Program-made: the position numbers and the translations under genes
From: Plicaturopsis crispa FD-325 SS-3
Lineage: Eukaryota; Basidiomycota; Agaricomycetes; Amylocorticiales; Amylocorticiaceae
DNA length: 64,000 nt
Assembly (NCBI GenBank): GCA_000827205.1
Contig: KN832554.1
Span: 1,548,345 to 1,612,344 of the forward strand
Direction: 5' to 3'
Notes under the pieces: generated by a model
Seen by the model: the letters and a program-made list of their open reading frames with translations, nothing else
Database searches by the model: none
What the model was told of the DNA's origin: nothing
In this document: piece after piece, positions 38,852-48,376 of the stretch
How the letters are laid out: every line of letters starts with the position of its first letter
Position numbering within the stretch: the first letter of the stretch is position 1

Positions 38852-39145
38852 ATCTCTGTAGCGCAGCTAGACACGCAAGAATATACCAAGATAGTATTAC
38901 AAGGACACCTCAGGTATCGTGAATTGTTGGCAGACGGCGGCAAGCAAGCGAGTCAGGACATGAAGCAGGCGTGGAGATTGACTCGGAATTGAAGCACCTG
39001 GCTGAACGCCGAGGAAGAAGACGCGTGCGCGTGGTCTGCCTTCGACGCGCCTTCAAGTGCCTCCGAAACATAAAAAAACATCATGAACACAGTGAAGATC
39101 AAGGAAACGCTCGTATTGCATTGCATGTAGCGTACAACATAGCCA
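38852..39145. other. intergenic region kinase start / MED20 stop
   Basis: 294 bases holding the dehydrogenase kinase promoter and the MED20 3' flank. Nothing else recognised. Confidence 0.4.
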
Positions 39146-40257
39146 TTACAATATGCCCTCGGACCGTAATGCACCGATGATCAAGAAAGCTGACCTCCGA
39201 TCCCGTTCTACGCCAATCCAGTCACCTTTTTCTTGCACTGGTATATCGGCCTCGCCATCCATGTAGATATCATCATCCGCCGGCGGCTCATTTTTGGCGT
39301 TGTCAGGGCCGGTGTTGTCTTGTCGCTCCTTAGCCTTGCGCTCACGCGCAGCAGCCATTTCCTCTTCCTCGCGGTCCCAGAGTGCCTCCTCCCATTGCTC
39401 GTCGCTAATGGTCACTGCGACCGTTTTCGCGTCACGTATATTCGGGAGGATGGTCGTCAAAAGACCGGACAGCAATTCGGATGTGCCGTCGGGCGTCTTT
39501 GAATGCAAGACTGGCAGAGGCAGGTATTCGGCCTACGAAAAAGCAGAAAAAATGAGTTGCCGCGTATAGATCCACGGTCAATATCGCACCTCCAAGAGCA
39601 TCCCCTTCGGAGAACCGCCTGCAAGGGTGACAGTGCCAATGCGCACGAGCCAGTCCTTTCCGATCTTGAAGCAATTACCGTCCACGGTAAGCTGGCTGGC
39701 TTGGTTCTGGTTTCTGTGTGGCGCCGCTGCAGACGACTGCCGGACAGAGAGCCACCGTGCACGCAGTTGAGCAAGCAGCTGCTCGAGCGCGCCGGGTGGG
39801 CGGAGGGTGAGAAAGGTCGACCGATGGTGTGACGGCCCCACGAATGAATGGCTGTCAGGATGGGCGGCAGCGGCAGCAGCCGCTTGAGCGAGCGTTTCTG
39901 TGCTTGTGGGCGCGGAAGGGTCCTCGAGGAGGACGAAGACGTTATCGTTCATGGTGAGGGCACACATGGTGCGTTCTGCATGGATCTGCACGCCGGGAAT
40001 ACTGGCGAGAGTGGATCGGTAGGAGCGAATGGAGAGCAGCCACGGCCCTTGCCATGTTCCCTGGATGGGTGTCAGTGGGGGAAGGCTGGGAAGAGATTGG
40101 CTAGCTCGTACATGGTGGTTGCGGACTATGTTTGTGGTGACGAGTTCCATGCCGGTTGTGGGCGCGTTTACCCATCGTGCAAGTCTGAGGAATAAGTGTA
40201 GGGTGGCCGCCTCGAAGAGGTACTCGTACCGGTCGAATCGTACCCTGTAAAGCCCAT
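39146..40257 (-). CDS. MED20: Mediator complex subunit 20
   Basis: Subunit of the Mediator head module (Srb2 in yeast), with a TBP-like fold, that bridges activators and RNA polymerase II. The start is the ATG at 40257: a tiny first exon MGFTG is joined by an intron (GTACGA..CTCAG) to LARWVNAPTTGMELVTTNIV. That start fits the family better than the longer unspliced frame. Next come GTWQGPWLLSIRSYRSTLAS and IHAERTMCALTMNDNVFVLL. The core motif is NCFKIGKDWLVRIGTVTLAG followed by GSPKGMLLEVRY, which aligns with the human YQYCDFLVKVGTVTMG..VEVEY block. An Ala run and a charged C-terminal extension (EEEEMAAARERKAKERQD) are added, ending IIGALRSEGIL. The protein is about 320 residues, somewhat longer than animal MED20 (212) because of inserts. 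It is divergent from ORC4 with 272 bases between the starts. Confidence 0.88.
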
Positions 40258-40529
40258 CGCGAACAGCCCACGACAATATGGAGTAGTACGCCTCTACTCG
40301 AGTTCAGCAGCCTGCTGTACGCTGTTGCCTACAAGGTAAAGGAAAATCGAATATCTTGTGGTGGAAAGCTGAGAGTCCGTGTCACGCTCGCGTCACGGTC
40401 CACCCGGAACAATAGGCGTGACAGATCTGTGACAGGTCGCGTATAGAGCTGCTATCCCAAAGTGACACTGCCAGGAATCAAAGTGCTCCTTCTCTTTACA
40501 CTCACTGCCAATTGCAACTTGAACTTTCC
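40258..40529. promoter_or_regulatory. compact divergent promoter MED20 / ORC4
   Basis: 272 bases between two start codons. It contains a 10-base palindrome ACAGATCTGT (near 40421-40435) flanked by a repeated GTGACAG word. No MluI-type (ACGCGT) cell-cycle box was seen. Regulatory meaning is inferred. Confidence 0.4.
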
Positions 40530-42835
40530 ATGGCAAAACGAAAAGCTGCTCCCAGCGACGCACAGCCGCCTGCGAAACGTCGTACTCGCTCGAGTGGTCT
40601 TCTGCAGGATACCCAGCCTGCTCCAGCTCCAGTTACACGCACTCGGTCTGCCGTCAAGAAGACGACGCCGAAAGTCCTTCGCACGTACGGTTCCAAAACC
40701 TCAGCACCAGCTCGGGCAAAACGGGTGCAGTCGCCCCAACCCGACACCACTTCGCTCAAGGAGAATGACCATGTTGACCCGTCCGATGACGAAGACGAAC
40801 TTAATCAGAATCTCTCCCCGTCCAAGAGGCCTCCGCCGAGACCGTCGACTCCAGTGCGGAATGCCGCGACGCGTACATTCCTCCATTCTGTCGAAATATC
40901 TACGCCCTCTAGACATGCCTCGAAGTTGCCCATTCGTCATAGCGGGTCTCCAACCCCTGCGCGACGACCCAAGGTGCGCGTAGCGGAGCCTGTAACACCT
41001 GCGCCCGCTCTATCTACTCCGAAGAAAGCACTCTCCACACCAAAGCCCTCCCCTTCGAAGAAGAGAGCGCCTCCTGTGCCAATTCCCCTACCTTCCAATT
41101 CTACTATCACTCGCATCCCACCTAGTCCCCCACGTACACCATCGCGCAAGGAGCCTACGAATCCCTTCGTCACACCCTCCAAGACCAAGGTAGTCGCGTC
41201 ACCATCCAAGTCGACTGCGCAATTGTCTCCCAGTCGCCTACCCCGCGGAGGACTCCCTCCGCATTTAATCCCGTGTCTGAATGCTCAGAAACGCGCAGTT
41301 CTTGCCGCCTTGCAGGACCCGCCTGAAGTGCCGGAGCCTGAAGGCGGTGACGATGAAGATGAACAGTCTACCAACGCGATAGCATTCCAAGAGTTGAGCG
41401 CTCTTCTGCAAGGAACCGTATCGCGCGGGGAAGGAAATAGCTGCCTGTTGCTAGGACCTAGGGGAAGTGGGAAGACACGGGTGCGTTCCAAGGCAGTATT
41501 TTCTGCGGCAAACTAACAATATGTCTATCCCATATATCAGATGGTTGAGCGTTGCCTAGCGGACCTGGAGGCATCACCCATTGTCATTCGCCTCTCAGGG
41601 TGGGCTCTGCAAAATGATCGTCTCGCCATGCGCGAGATCGCACGGCAGCTCTCCAATCAAACCGGCACGTCCTACCTCACCGATGAAGACGACGAGGCAG
41701 AAGCAGAAGAGGCCAACCCGTTCGTCGAGAATACCCCGAACCTCTCGATGCCACCTCCTTCGCATCTCCCCGCCCTCATCTCCGTCCTCCCGACTCTCTC
41801 GCGCCCTACCGTCGTCGTACTTGACGCCTTTGACCTCTTTGCCGAGCACCCGCGACAATCGCTGCTGTATTGCCTCCTGGACACTGTCCAAAGCTGCAGA
41901 GGATCGGGGCTCGCCGTCATTGGGGTGACGACGCGTGTGGACACGATCAACCTACTGGAAAAGCGCGTCAAAAGCCGCTTTTCCGGGCGCATGCTGCGCA
42001 CGGCGGGTCCCGATGACTGGGCCGCTATCGCGCGAGCGGCCATGTGCGTGCCTATCGCAGTAGAAGACCCTGCAGAAGAATGGGCGGCGATGTGGGAGGG
42101 GGCTGTGGAGACATTCTTGGGGGATAAGGCCGCTGTGGCGGCACTGGCTGAAACCTTTTCTCTGACGAGGGATGTACGCGCACTTACCCGGATACTGGTG
42201 CGTATACCATTTTTCTGACCTCACTCGCATGATATTTACGCGTCGGCTTTTGTAGGTGCCCCCAATCCTCGAGCTGAAGCCTTCGGCGCCCTTTCCTTCG
42301 GCGTCCCGCCTCGCATCGTGTGTAGCAACGCAGCGCATTCGCCCGGCGTTCCCTTTCCTTCACAGTGAGTACACAACCCGCAACCGTATCCTAACCTCCC
42401 TCATCATCCTGTCTACAGCGCTCCCGTACCCGGCAATATGCCTCCTGATAGCTTACATGCACGCGGACACCGCGGGCCACGACGTTGTCACCTTCGAGCA
42501 GCTGCACGCGTGCGTGCACGACCACGTGCGCGCGTCGATGTCTGCGCCCGTGCGCTCCGGCGGCGGCAGCATCGGCATGGTGCGCTGCGCCCGCCCCGTC
42601 CTCATGAGCGTACGTGTGCATATTTGTTTTCATTCGCGCTAGGACTGACATGTGTATGCAGGCGTTCGAAAACCTCGTGTCGGCGCGCTACTTTGTCGCG
42701 GCGGCGCCCGCGTCTGCGGCTATTGCCAGAGAATTCGTTCGCTACCGGTGTGTGGTGGAGCGCGCGGATGTGAAGACGGCGGTGGAGACGATGGGGCATA
42801 CAAATCTCAAGAAGTGGTTTAGCAAGGCGCAGTAG
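40530..42835 (+). CDS. ORC4: origin recognition complex subunit 4
   Basis: AAA+ subunit of the complex that marks replication origins and loads MCM helicase. The start is the ATG at 40530 (MAKRKAAPSDAQPPAKRRTR); the frame extends 18 bases upstream but without an ATG. Five exons (40530-41480, 41541-42197, 42256-42364, 42419-42609, 42662-42835) give 693 residues. About 230 N-terminal residues are basic and full of SP/TP sites, likely cyclin-dependent kinase targets. The AAA+ core has Walker A (LLLGPRGSGKTRMVERCLAD), the LSGWALQNDRLAMREIARQL block, the Walker B position VVVLDAFDLFAEHPRQSLLY, and VIGVTTRVDTINLLEKRVKS followed by RFSGR, which closely follow human ORC4. The C-terminal winged-helix region includes FENLVSARYFVA and ends NLKKWFSKAQ. 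The Walker B acidic pair is D-A rather than D-E. Confidence 0.95.
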
Positions 42836-43250
42836 GTCGTTGGCATTCATGTTATTGTATATGTATGACTAGAATATCGTGATTTGGTCTTCCGTGCTCG
42901 TGTATAAGTTTTCTTGCTTGAAAATCTCGTCGCTTCCCTTATAAGTAAGGACAGCCTTCACTACTTCACTGGCGGAGAATTAGGAACGTACATACTTAAA
43001 TGACTACTTACATCCGAGATACCCGTGGTACCCTGCTACTCCGACATAAATCTTACTCGATGCGCGCGAGTGTACAAGTGATATGATTAGTGACTACTGT
43101 ACAATGTACAGATATGCGTGTAGAAATCCAAGTGCGTGAGTGGACGAGAGCAAGAACAAAACAGGGTCCGCATGATGATAAATAAGGCTAGACGAGGGAG
43201 AGGACGAGCACAGAGAGAGCAGCAAGACCCGCTATGCGCCCCCACGCTAG
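42836..43250. other. convergent 3' region ORC4 / RING-LON gene
   Basis: 415 bases of 3' flanks. Bases 43067-43144 recur inverted at 48121-48213 (see repeat entries). No gene recognised. Confidence 0.5.
43067..43144. repeat. inverted-repeat copy A (3' flank of the RING-LON gene)
   Basis: The reverse complement of this stretch matches 48121-48184 with about three substitutions over 64 bases. A further 14-base word (CGAGTGTACAAGTG here) matches 48200-48213 after a 15-base interruption in copy B. The arms are about 5 kb apart and enclose the RING-LON and chitin deacetylase genes. Confidence 0.85.
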
Positions 43251-44628
43251 TCATAGGACCACACACCCGCTCGAGAACCACCTGCGTCGTCGTGAGTCGG
43301 CGTATTTCAATGATAAAGAGGAGGCTCACCAGGTACTTCGGAACTGCTCGATCCAGTAGACGCAGAGCCGGAGGCGGAGGCGTGCGCTGCGTATGGGGAG
43401 CAGCTTTGCCTTCTCTGCGTCGTCGATGGGGAGGATGAGCGCGACCCAGAAGGAGAACGCGCTCGGGTCCTGCGGCTGGGGGCCGTACGCATTGTTGAGC
43501 CGCTGCACGACCCAGGGCGCGGTGCCCTGCCTGAGCTCGGCGAGGAACGCCTGACACGTCGCCATCAGCTGCGCCGTGTCTGCGCCCTCGTCATCGTCGT
43601 CGTCTATGTCCTCGATGTCGTCAATGCGCTCGACGCGGCCGACCATGTAGCCGTCGAGCATGCCGCGCTCGGCGAGGCGGAAGCGCCAGGAGCCCCAGGT
43701 CTCGACCATGCTGCGGCCGTCGGGGAGCATCTGGACGCTGCGGATTTCGAGCATGGTGCCCCAGGCCTGGCTGTCGCCGGGCATGAGCATGCCAAAGGCC
43801 GGGCAGGGCTTTTCGAGGCAGCGGCGCAGCATGAGGCGGTAGCGGGGCTCGAAAAAGTGCAGGAGCGTGGGCACGCCGGGGAAACTGAGCTGGCAGACGA
43901 AGATGGGCGTGTCGAGGGGAGATGATGGGTTAACGGCGGGTTCTGGGGATGGAAACAGCGCTACAAGGCGCATGAGGAGAGCGTTTGGGGGGTGGAATTG
44001 AAAAAATGCGAAGCCGGGTAAGCGTTGTCGGCATAGGGGGCACGCGGGGCTGTGGTCGAGTGCGCGGTGCAGGCAGCGCGCACAGAACGTCTACGATTCG
44101 TTTAGCGGATGCAAATAGAGAGTACGGTGTACTCACATGCTGGCATGGGGTAGTGAGGGGTTCGTGCAAAAGCGAAAAACATATCTCGCAGGTCAATTCT
44201 GCTTGGACTTCCTTCAACGTCGGCTCAGCGAGGTCGAGGATCCTGCTGACGGTCACGTCTACACGAGACGGCGAAACTACGGGTTCCTCATCGGATTCCT
44301 CTACAAAAGTGACGGCTGGCGACGACGGATGCAATTTTGGCGAGCATTCGGGTAGTGGACAAGCGTCGAGGACATGGATCGCGCACACCGTATGGCCGCA
44401 GTTCAGCGTCGTTGGATTGCGCAGCGTTTCCTCGCAGCACGGACAACGAAGTAGGGAAGCGAGATCCATAGCTTTTGCGAGCGCCAGATGACCGCCAGCG
44501 GTATTTGAGTTGTGCGTTGCATCGAGAATTGACGAACTGAGGGTTTCATCGAGCGATGGCCGCCCAGCGTCCGAGTCTGCCTCCGCCTCCGATTCCTGGC
44601 TCGCCCTTTGCTTTCCCTTGCTTTTCAT
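43251..44628 (-). CDS. double-RING / LON-domain protein (LONRF-like)
   Basis: Putative E3 ubiquitin ligase with a LON substrate-binding domain, like animal LONRF proteins. The start is taken at the ATG at 44628 (MKSKGKQRASQESEAEADSD). An in-frame ATG at 44754 would add 42 residues and cannot be excluded. The first Cys-rich module reads LRCPCCEETLRNPTTLNCGH with TVCAIHV, the second LTCEICFSLLHEPLTTPCQH, TFCARCLHRALDHSPACPLC and R; the second is split by an intron at about 44094-44137. The LON domain follows: FVCQLSFPGVPTLLHFFEPR, YRLMLRRCLEKPCPAFGMLM and WVVQRLNNAYGP. An acidic Asp run sits in the middle (about 43585-43625). The C-terminus either stops at RSTW (43311-43313) or, more likely, uses one more intron (GTGAGC..CGCAG) to end WWFSSGCVVL at 43251. 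The protein is about 430 residues. Confidence 0.85.
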
Positions 44629-44916
44629 AACAGGATGGTGCAAACGGCAGCACGGTGTGTGGCACCAGCCAGCCGTCTTAGAGTCTGTTGGACTCGCAGA
44701 GCAGAAATAGGGAGCAAATACGACGGAAACGGATCGGTGGGGCACTTTTGTCATCGGTCGCCGTGCACATTTTACTGTAAATGATTCTCTTTCGCCTGCT
44801 TCTGCTTCCTGGCATGGACATATGATGCTTATAACTAGGCAGTAACTGGTAACAGCATAAGCGAGTTAAATAGACAACACGGCCGCCATCAGGGCCACTT
44901 TGGTTGCCAGCGAGGC

Positions 44917-46142
44917 TCAACTATCTTGCAGTTCCGCGATGCTGATCGTGTTCCAGCCACTCGCTTTCATGACGGGGTATGCGTCCGTGAACACTTTCAC
45001 CGTCACATCCGACAGTTCGTGCTCCAAGATGATGAGGCCAGGCGTTTTAGGCCCAGAGATGTACTCGGCCATGCTCGCGTTCACCTGTTGCGCAGTCTTC
45101 CCGCCGGGATTGCCGATGGACCAGTCCCCGGAGCTGGCGACGTTCGTTAGCAAAGATAGAAGACAAATTTGAAAATTGGGGGGACAAACTCCTGGTTCCA
45201 GACGACAGTCGTCAGTCCAAAGACCTCTTTCGCGACTGCGCGTACACGGTTGTCCACGTCGCCATACGGCGGGCGCCAATATTTCGGGATGCTACAGGCA
45301 GAAACACTGAGTAGGGGCACTGATTCGCAAGGGATGAACGCACAGTCCCCCCGTCGAATTGTGGATAATCTCTACCGTCCAGCCGAACTGCCCGAGCAGC
45401 GCGGTGTTGTCGAGCGTGGTCATGTACGGGTGCGTCCACGTGTGCACGGCAATGTCGTCCTTGTTCGTGTTAGCTGCGACTGAAAACTCGCTCGGGTTGT
45501 TCAGGATGTTTTGTCCGATCATAAAGTGCGTCGCCTTCTGTCCATTCGCCGCGAGGAACGCCTCAAGGTCCGGCGTCGACTGCGCGGTCAATCAGTCAGT
45601 CAGTTACAATCGCACCCCGAGAACATCGATGCAGACCTGCGGCAGGGGCCCATCGTCGAATCCAATCCCGATAGTGCCGTCGGGGGCATCCCACATGTCA
45701 TACTCCAGATTCCTGCACCCGTACGAGGCGGAGCACACGTCCGCGCTCGTGGGGCTGATGCCGTTCGGATACACGGGCGTGCCCCCGGTGGACGTCGAGA
45801 GCGGCACGTCCGGGATGGTGCCCGCGGCTACAGCGGCGTTGAGCGCGGCCGTCCATTCCGGACGGTTCTGCGACGGGTCGGGCGTGCCCGTAGGGTATGC
45901 CGCAGCCCATGCTGTTGAAAGTGAGATTTTTAGGTTGCGGATATAGCGCTGGACGTACTTGGAGAGCCGACGGTGGGGAAGTCATCGCTGGACGCGCCTC
46001 GTTTGAATAACGCGTGCACGGGATGGTCGCGCGGCTGATACCAGGTTCCAGGTAGCGCTTTCTTTTCACCCATGGCGTGAGGATGCGCTCTCGCAAGCAG
46101 CGGAAGCACGAGGGCTAGGACCGAAAGCGAAGCGCCCACCAT
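44917..46142 (-). CDS. secreted chitin deacetylase (carbohydrate esterase family 4)
   Basis: Secreted polysaccharide deacetylase that converts chitin to chitosan in the cell wall. The ATG at 46142 opens a signal peptide ([20 protein letters not shown]). The preceding frame lacks an ATG. After a spacer ([20 protein letters not shown] and [20 protein letters not shown]) the NodB domain shows the five expected motifs: [11 protein letters not shown] (catalytic base and metal Asp), [12 protein letters not shown] (metal His pair), [28 protein letters not shown] and [10 protein letters not shown]. Conserved Cys residues occur in [19 protein letters not shown]. The C-terminus is [20 protein letters not shown] and S, with no GPI-anchor tail seen, so the enzyme is probably free in the wall or medium. 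The gene has several introns and a protein of about 370 residues. Confidence 0.93.
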
Positions 46143-46842
46143 TGGCAAAAATGCTTCAAGTGAAGTTGGGGAAACGGAGAAACCTGGAGGAGGTCGGCAT
46201 GCATTGTGTGCATCGTTTTAAGGACATTCGGTGGAGGATTATTATTGCAACAGACGTCCAGCTGACCGGGCATGTTATCGTTCTGCGCAAATCCTGCGAG
46301 GCTGCGACGTTTGTACTCCGTTCCAAATCCGGATGCAGATGTCTTCGATTCGGCATGTTCTCGGCAGAGTCACCGGTCACCGTCCCCGACAAGCCCCCGC
46401 TCCTTGCTCTCGACGCTCATGATCTCCGTTTCGTCGCCTGTGACCTCCTGCAGCAAATTATATCTGAATAAACGCGTCTGTTTATCGCCTCGTTCTATGC
46501 TTGGCTCCCGGACAGTTCTCGGGGCGATAGTGAATTGCAATGCAGTTCAGCATCGAGGTCCATTTATTGCGTCCAATGGCAAGAGGCAGCCAGAGGATTC
46601 TCAGTCCATCACGCGCCTCGGATGGCATGCGCAGGATGGTTTAGGGATGAGGGTGTGTTTTAGGCGTGGGTATTGAGATCGAGCGAAGAGTGAAGTTGGG
46701 ATTAGACATTCCAGGTAAGCGTCGACAGGAAGCTTGCTTTTCTAATAGACAGATCGGATACAGGGTGCGCGACGAGTGGAAACGCGGCTTGATCTGCACG
46801 CTCATGTCGAAACCTGCGCGCAACGTATCTGCTGTCTCTCCA

Positions 46843-47205
46843 GGCTACACGGCGGCCACCACGATGGCCACAAGCAAACCGCCATCCACACCGACGCGCG
46901 CGCGCGCTGGTTCGGCGTCCCCGTGCGCCTCGAACTGGACGGCTACCAGATGGGAGTGCTGCGCTCGCTTCCCCTCCCGTCCACGCTAACGTCAACGCGA
47001 TGGACAACGGGTAAAGGATCGTCGAGCGGACGACGCTAACGGTATACACGGCACAAGATGAGTGCTCGTGCAATTGCAACGGTTTATCGACGCGCGCTGA
47101 CGGGGAGCAGATCACGATAACAGCGCTGGCGCCCTTCCCCCGCCGACGCACACGAGACCTGCGCCATGACGGTGCCCGTCCGAACTCTGCGCGTCGATGC
47201 ACGCC
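46843..47205 (+). pseudogene. decayed partial copy of the STB6-like gene 5' end
   Basis: This stretch follows the first exons of the intact gene at 48371-48895. Matching blocks include the leader GGCTACA..GGC, TGGTTCGG.GTCCCCGTGCGC, GGATCGTCGAGCGGACG, the intron start GTGAGTGCTCGT and the codons for DGARP.S. Intron sequence is shared as well as exon sequence, so it arose by DNA duplication, not from a spliced message. Compared with the intact copy it lacks roughly 100 bases around the LRILMPAVHIVPP codons and several splice borders are lost (for example the first intron is rearranged). There is no open frame through it. This is a host-gene remnant. Confidence 0.75.
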
Positions 47206-48120
47206 GTTGACCCCTTGCACGCCGTTGTACAGGACGGTGCGTCGTCGCGCTGGACGAGGAGCGCGCGTTTTCTCGTCGTGGATCGCGCATAGTTGGCCGG
47301 CGGTGTATAGACTCGCTATGACGAGATAGAGGACGTGTATACGGAGCTGAGAATGTGCTTGTTGTGTAGGGCGGCGCCGTCTACGTCGCGGAGGTGCGTT
47401 TTCGTGTTTTTCGCGGTTTTCGTCGATTTCATGACGATTTTTTCAGATTTCAGCGGCGGGCTCTGTGCTTGCAGGAACTAGCGGAGGACATCTGTACGAT
47501 GCCCCGTTTATCTTCGCACGGCCGCAGCTATCGTATTCGTCGCGGTAAGTCCAATTCTCTCTCGCAGCTCCAAACTCGCATTTTCACTAATTTTCATATT
47601 GCAAAGGCGGGCTCCCAGCGCATGTGCCCTTGACGGTGAACGCTTTCCTGCGTCGACCGCCGTTGAAATCAAACCAAGGGAGTGCGTCGTTCGGTGGGAA
47701 ATCGCATTTCCGTAGAAATGCACCGATTTTGGCCGATTTTGACATTTTTTTTTGCAGCGGTGCGCGTTCTCGTGCATCGGCGCTGGCGTGGGGATTCTAG
47801 TGGACGATGTGGGACGGTTGCGTTTGGCGCGTGGTGCGTGCGTTCAGCGGCAACGGGCGATTTTCGGCGCGGAAGGCGATTTTCACGGGGAGGAAGTAGA
47901 TTTTTGTGGCTTAGGGCGCTCGCATTCGGGGCGGAGTGGTTGGGTCGTGTGCGCGTAGATCATGGCTGTCTGGGGATGTCGTTTCGAGGTGCGTGCGGTC
48001 ATTTTCAAGTAGGATATGCCTGTATGAGGGCGTTGGCCTGAATATAATCGATTTATCTTTCCCCCGCGCTGCTCAGTCCTCTCGAGACAAGTCCATTACA
48101 ATTTGAAGCATGTTCTGTAC

Positions 48121-48213
48121 TCCACTCACGCACTTGGATTTCTATACGCATGTCTGTACATTGTACAGTAGTCGCTAATCATATGCATATCATTATTATC
48201 ACTTGTACACTCG
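48121..48213. repeat. inverted-repeat copy B (upstream of the STB6-like gene)
   Basis: Matches the reverse complement of 43067-43144 in two blocks (48121-48184 and 48200-48213) separated by 15 extra bases. The orientation is opposite to copy A. It probably records a local duplication with inversion. Confidence 0.85.
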
Positions 48214-48376
48214 AATAAGAATTACAGCACCGCTACTTATTTAACAGTGCAATCACCTGCGAGCCACTGCTCCTCCTACCAGCCTCCTTCTGCACTGCGG
48301 GCCCACGCCGAACTCTGCACGTCGACGTATCCTTGTCTAGCCGACGTATACTTGTCTGCTGTCCTCTTGAGGCTAC

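Larger units (their letters stand above)
46143..48376. other. 2.2 kb intergenic region with decayed duplicated sequence
   Basis: Lies between the start codons of the chitin deacetylase (-) and the STB6-like gene (+). It holds a decayed partial copy of the STB6-like gene (46843-47205), an inverted copy of the RING-LON 3' flank (48121-48213) and, at 47290-48060, a stretch with T-rich intron-like words and short exon-like frames that could not be assigned. No intact gene is supported. Confidence 0.6.

Noticed and set aside
40512-40529. Upstream extension of the ORC4 frame
   Set aside because: Begins with TTG; the first ATG is at 40530.
47084-48041. Several short frames upstream of the STB6-like gene
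   Set aside because: They overlap the decayed duplicate or T-rich intron-like sequence and show no coherent protein.
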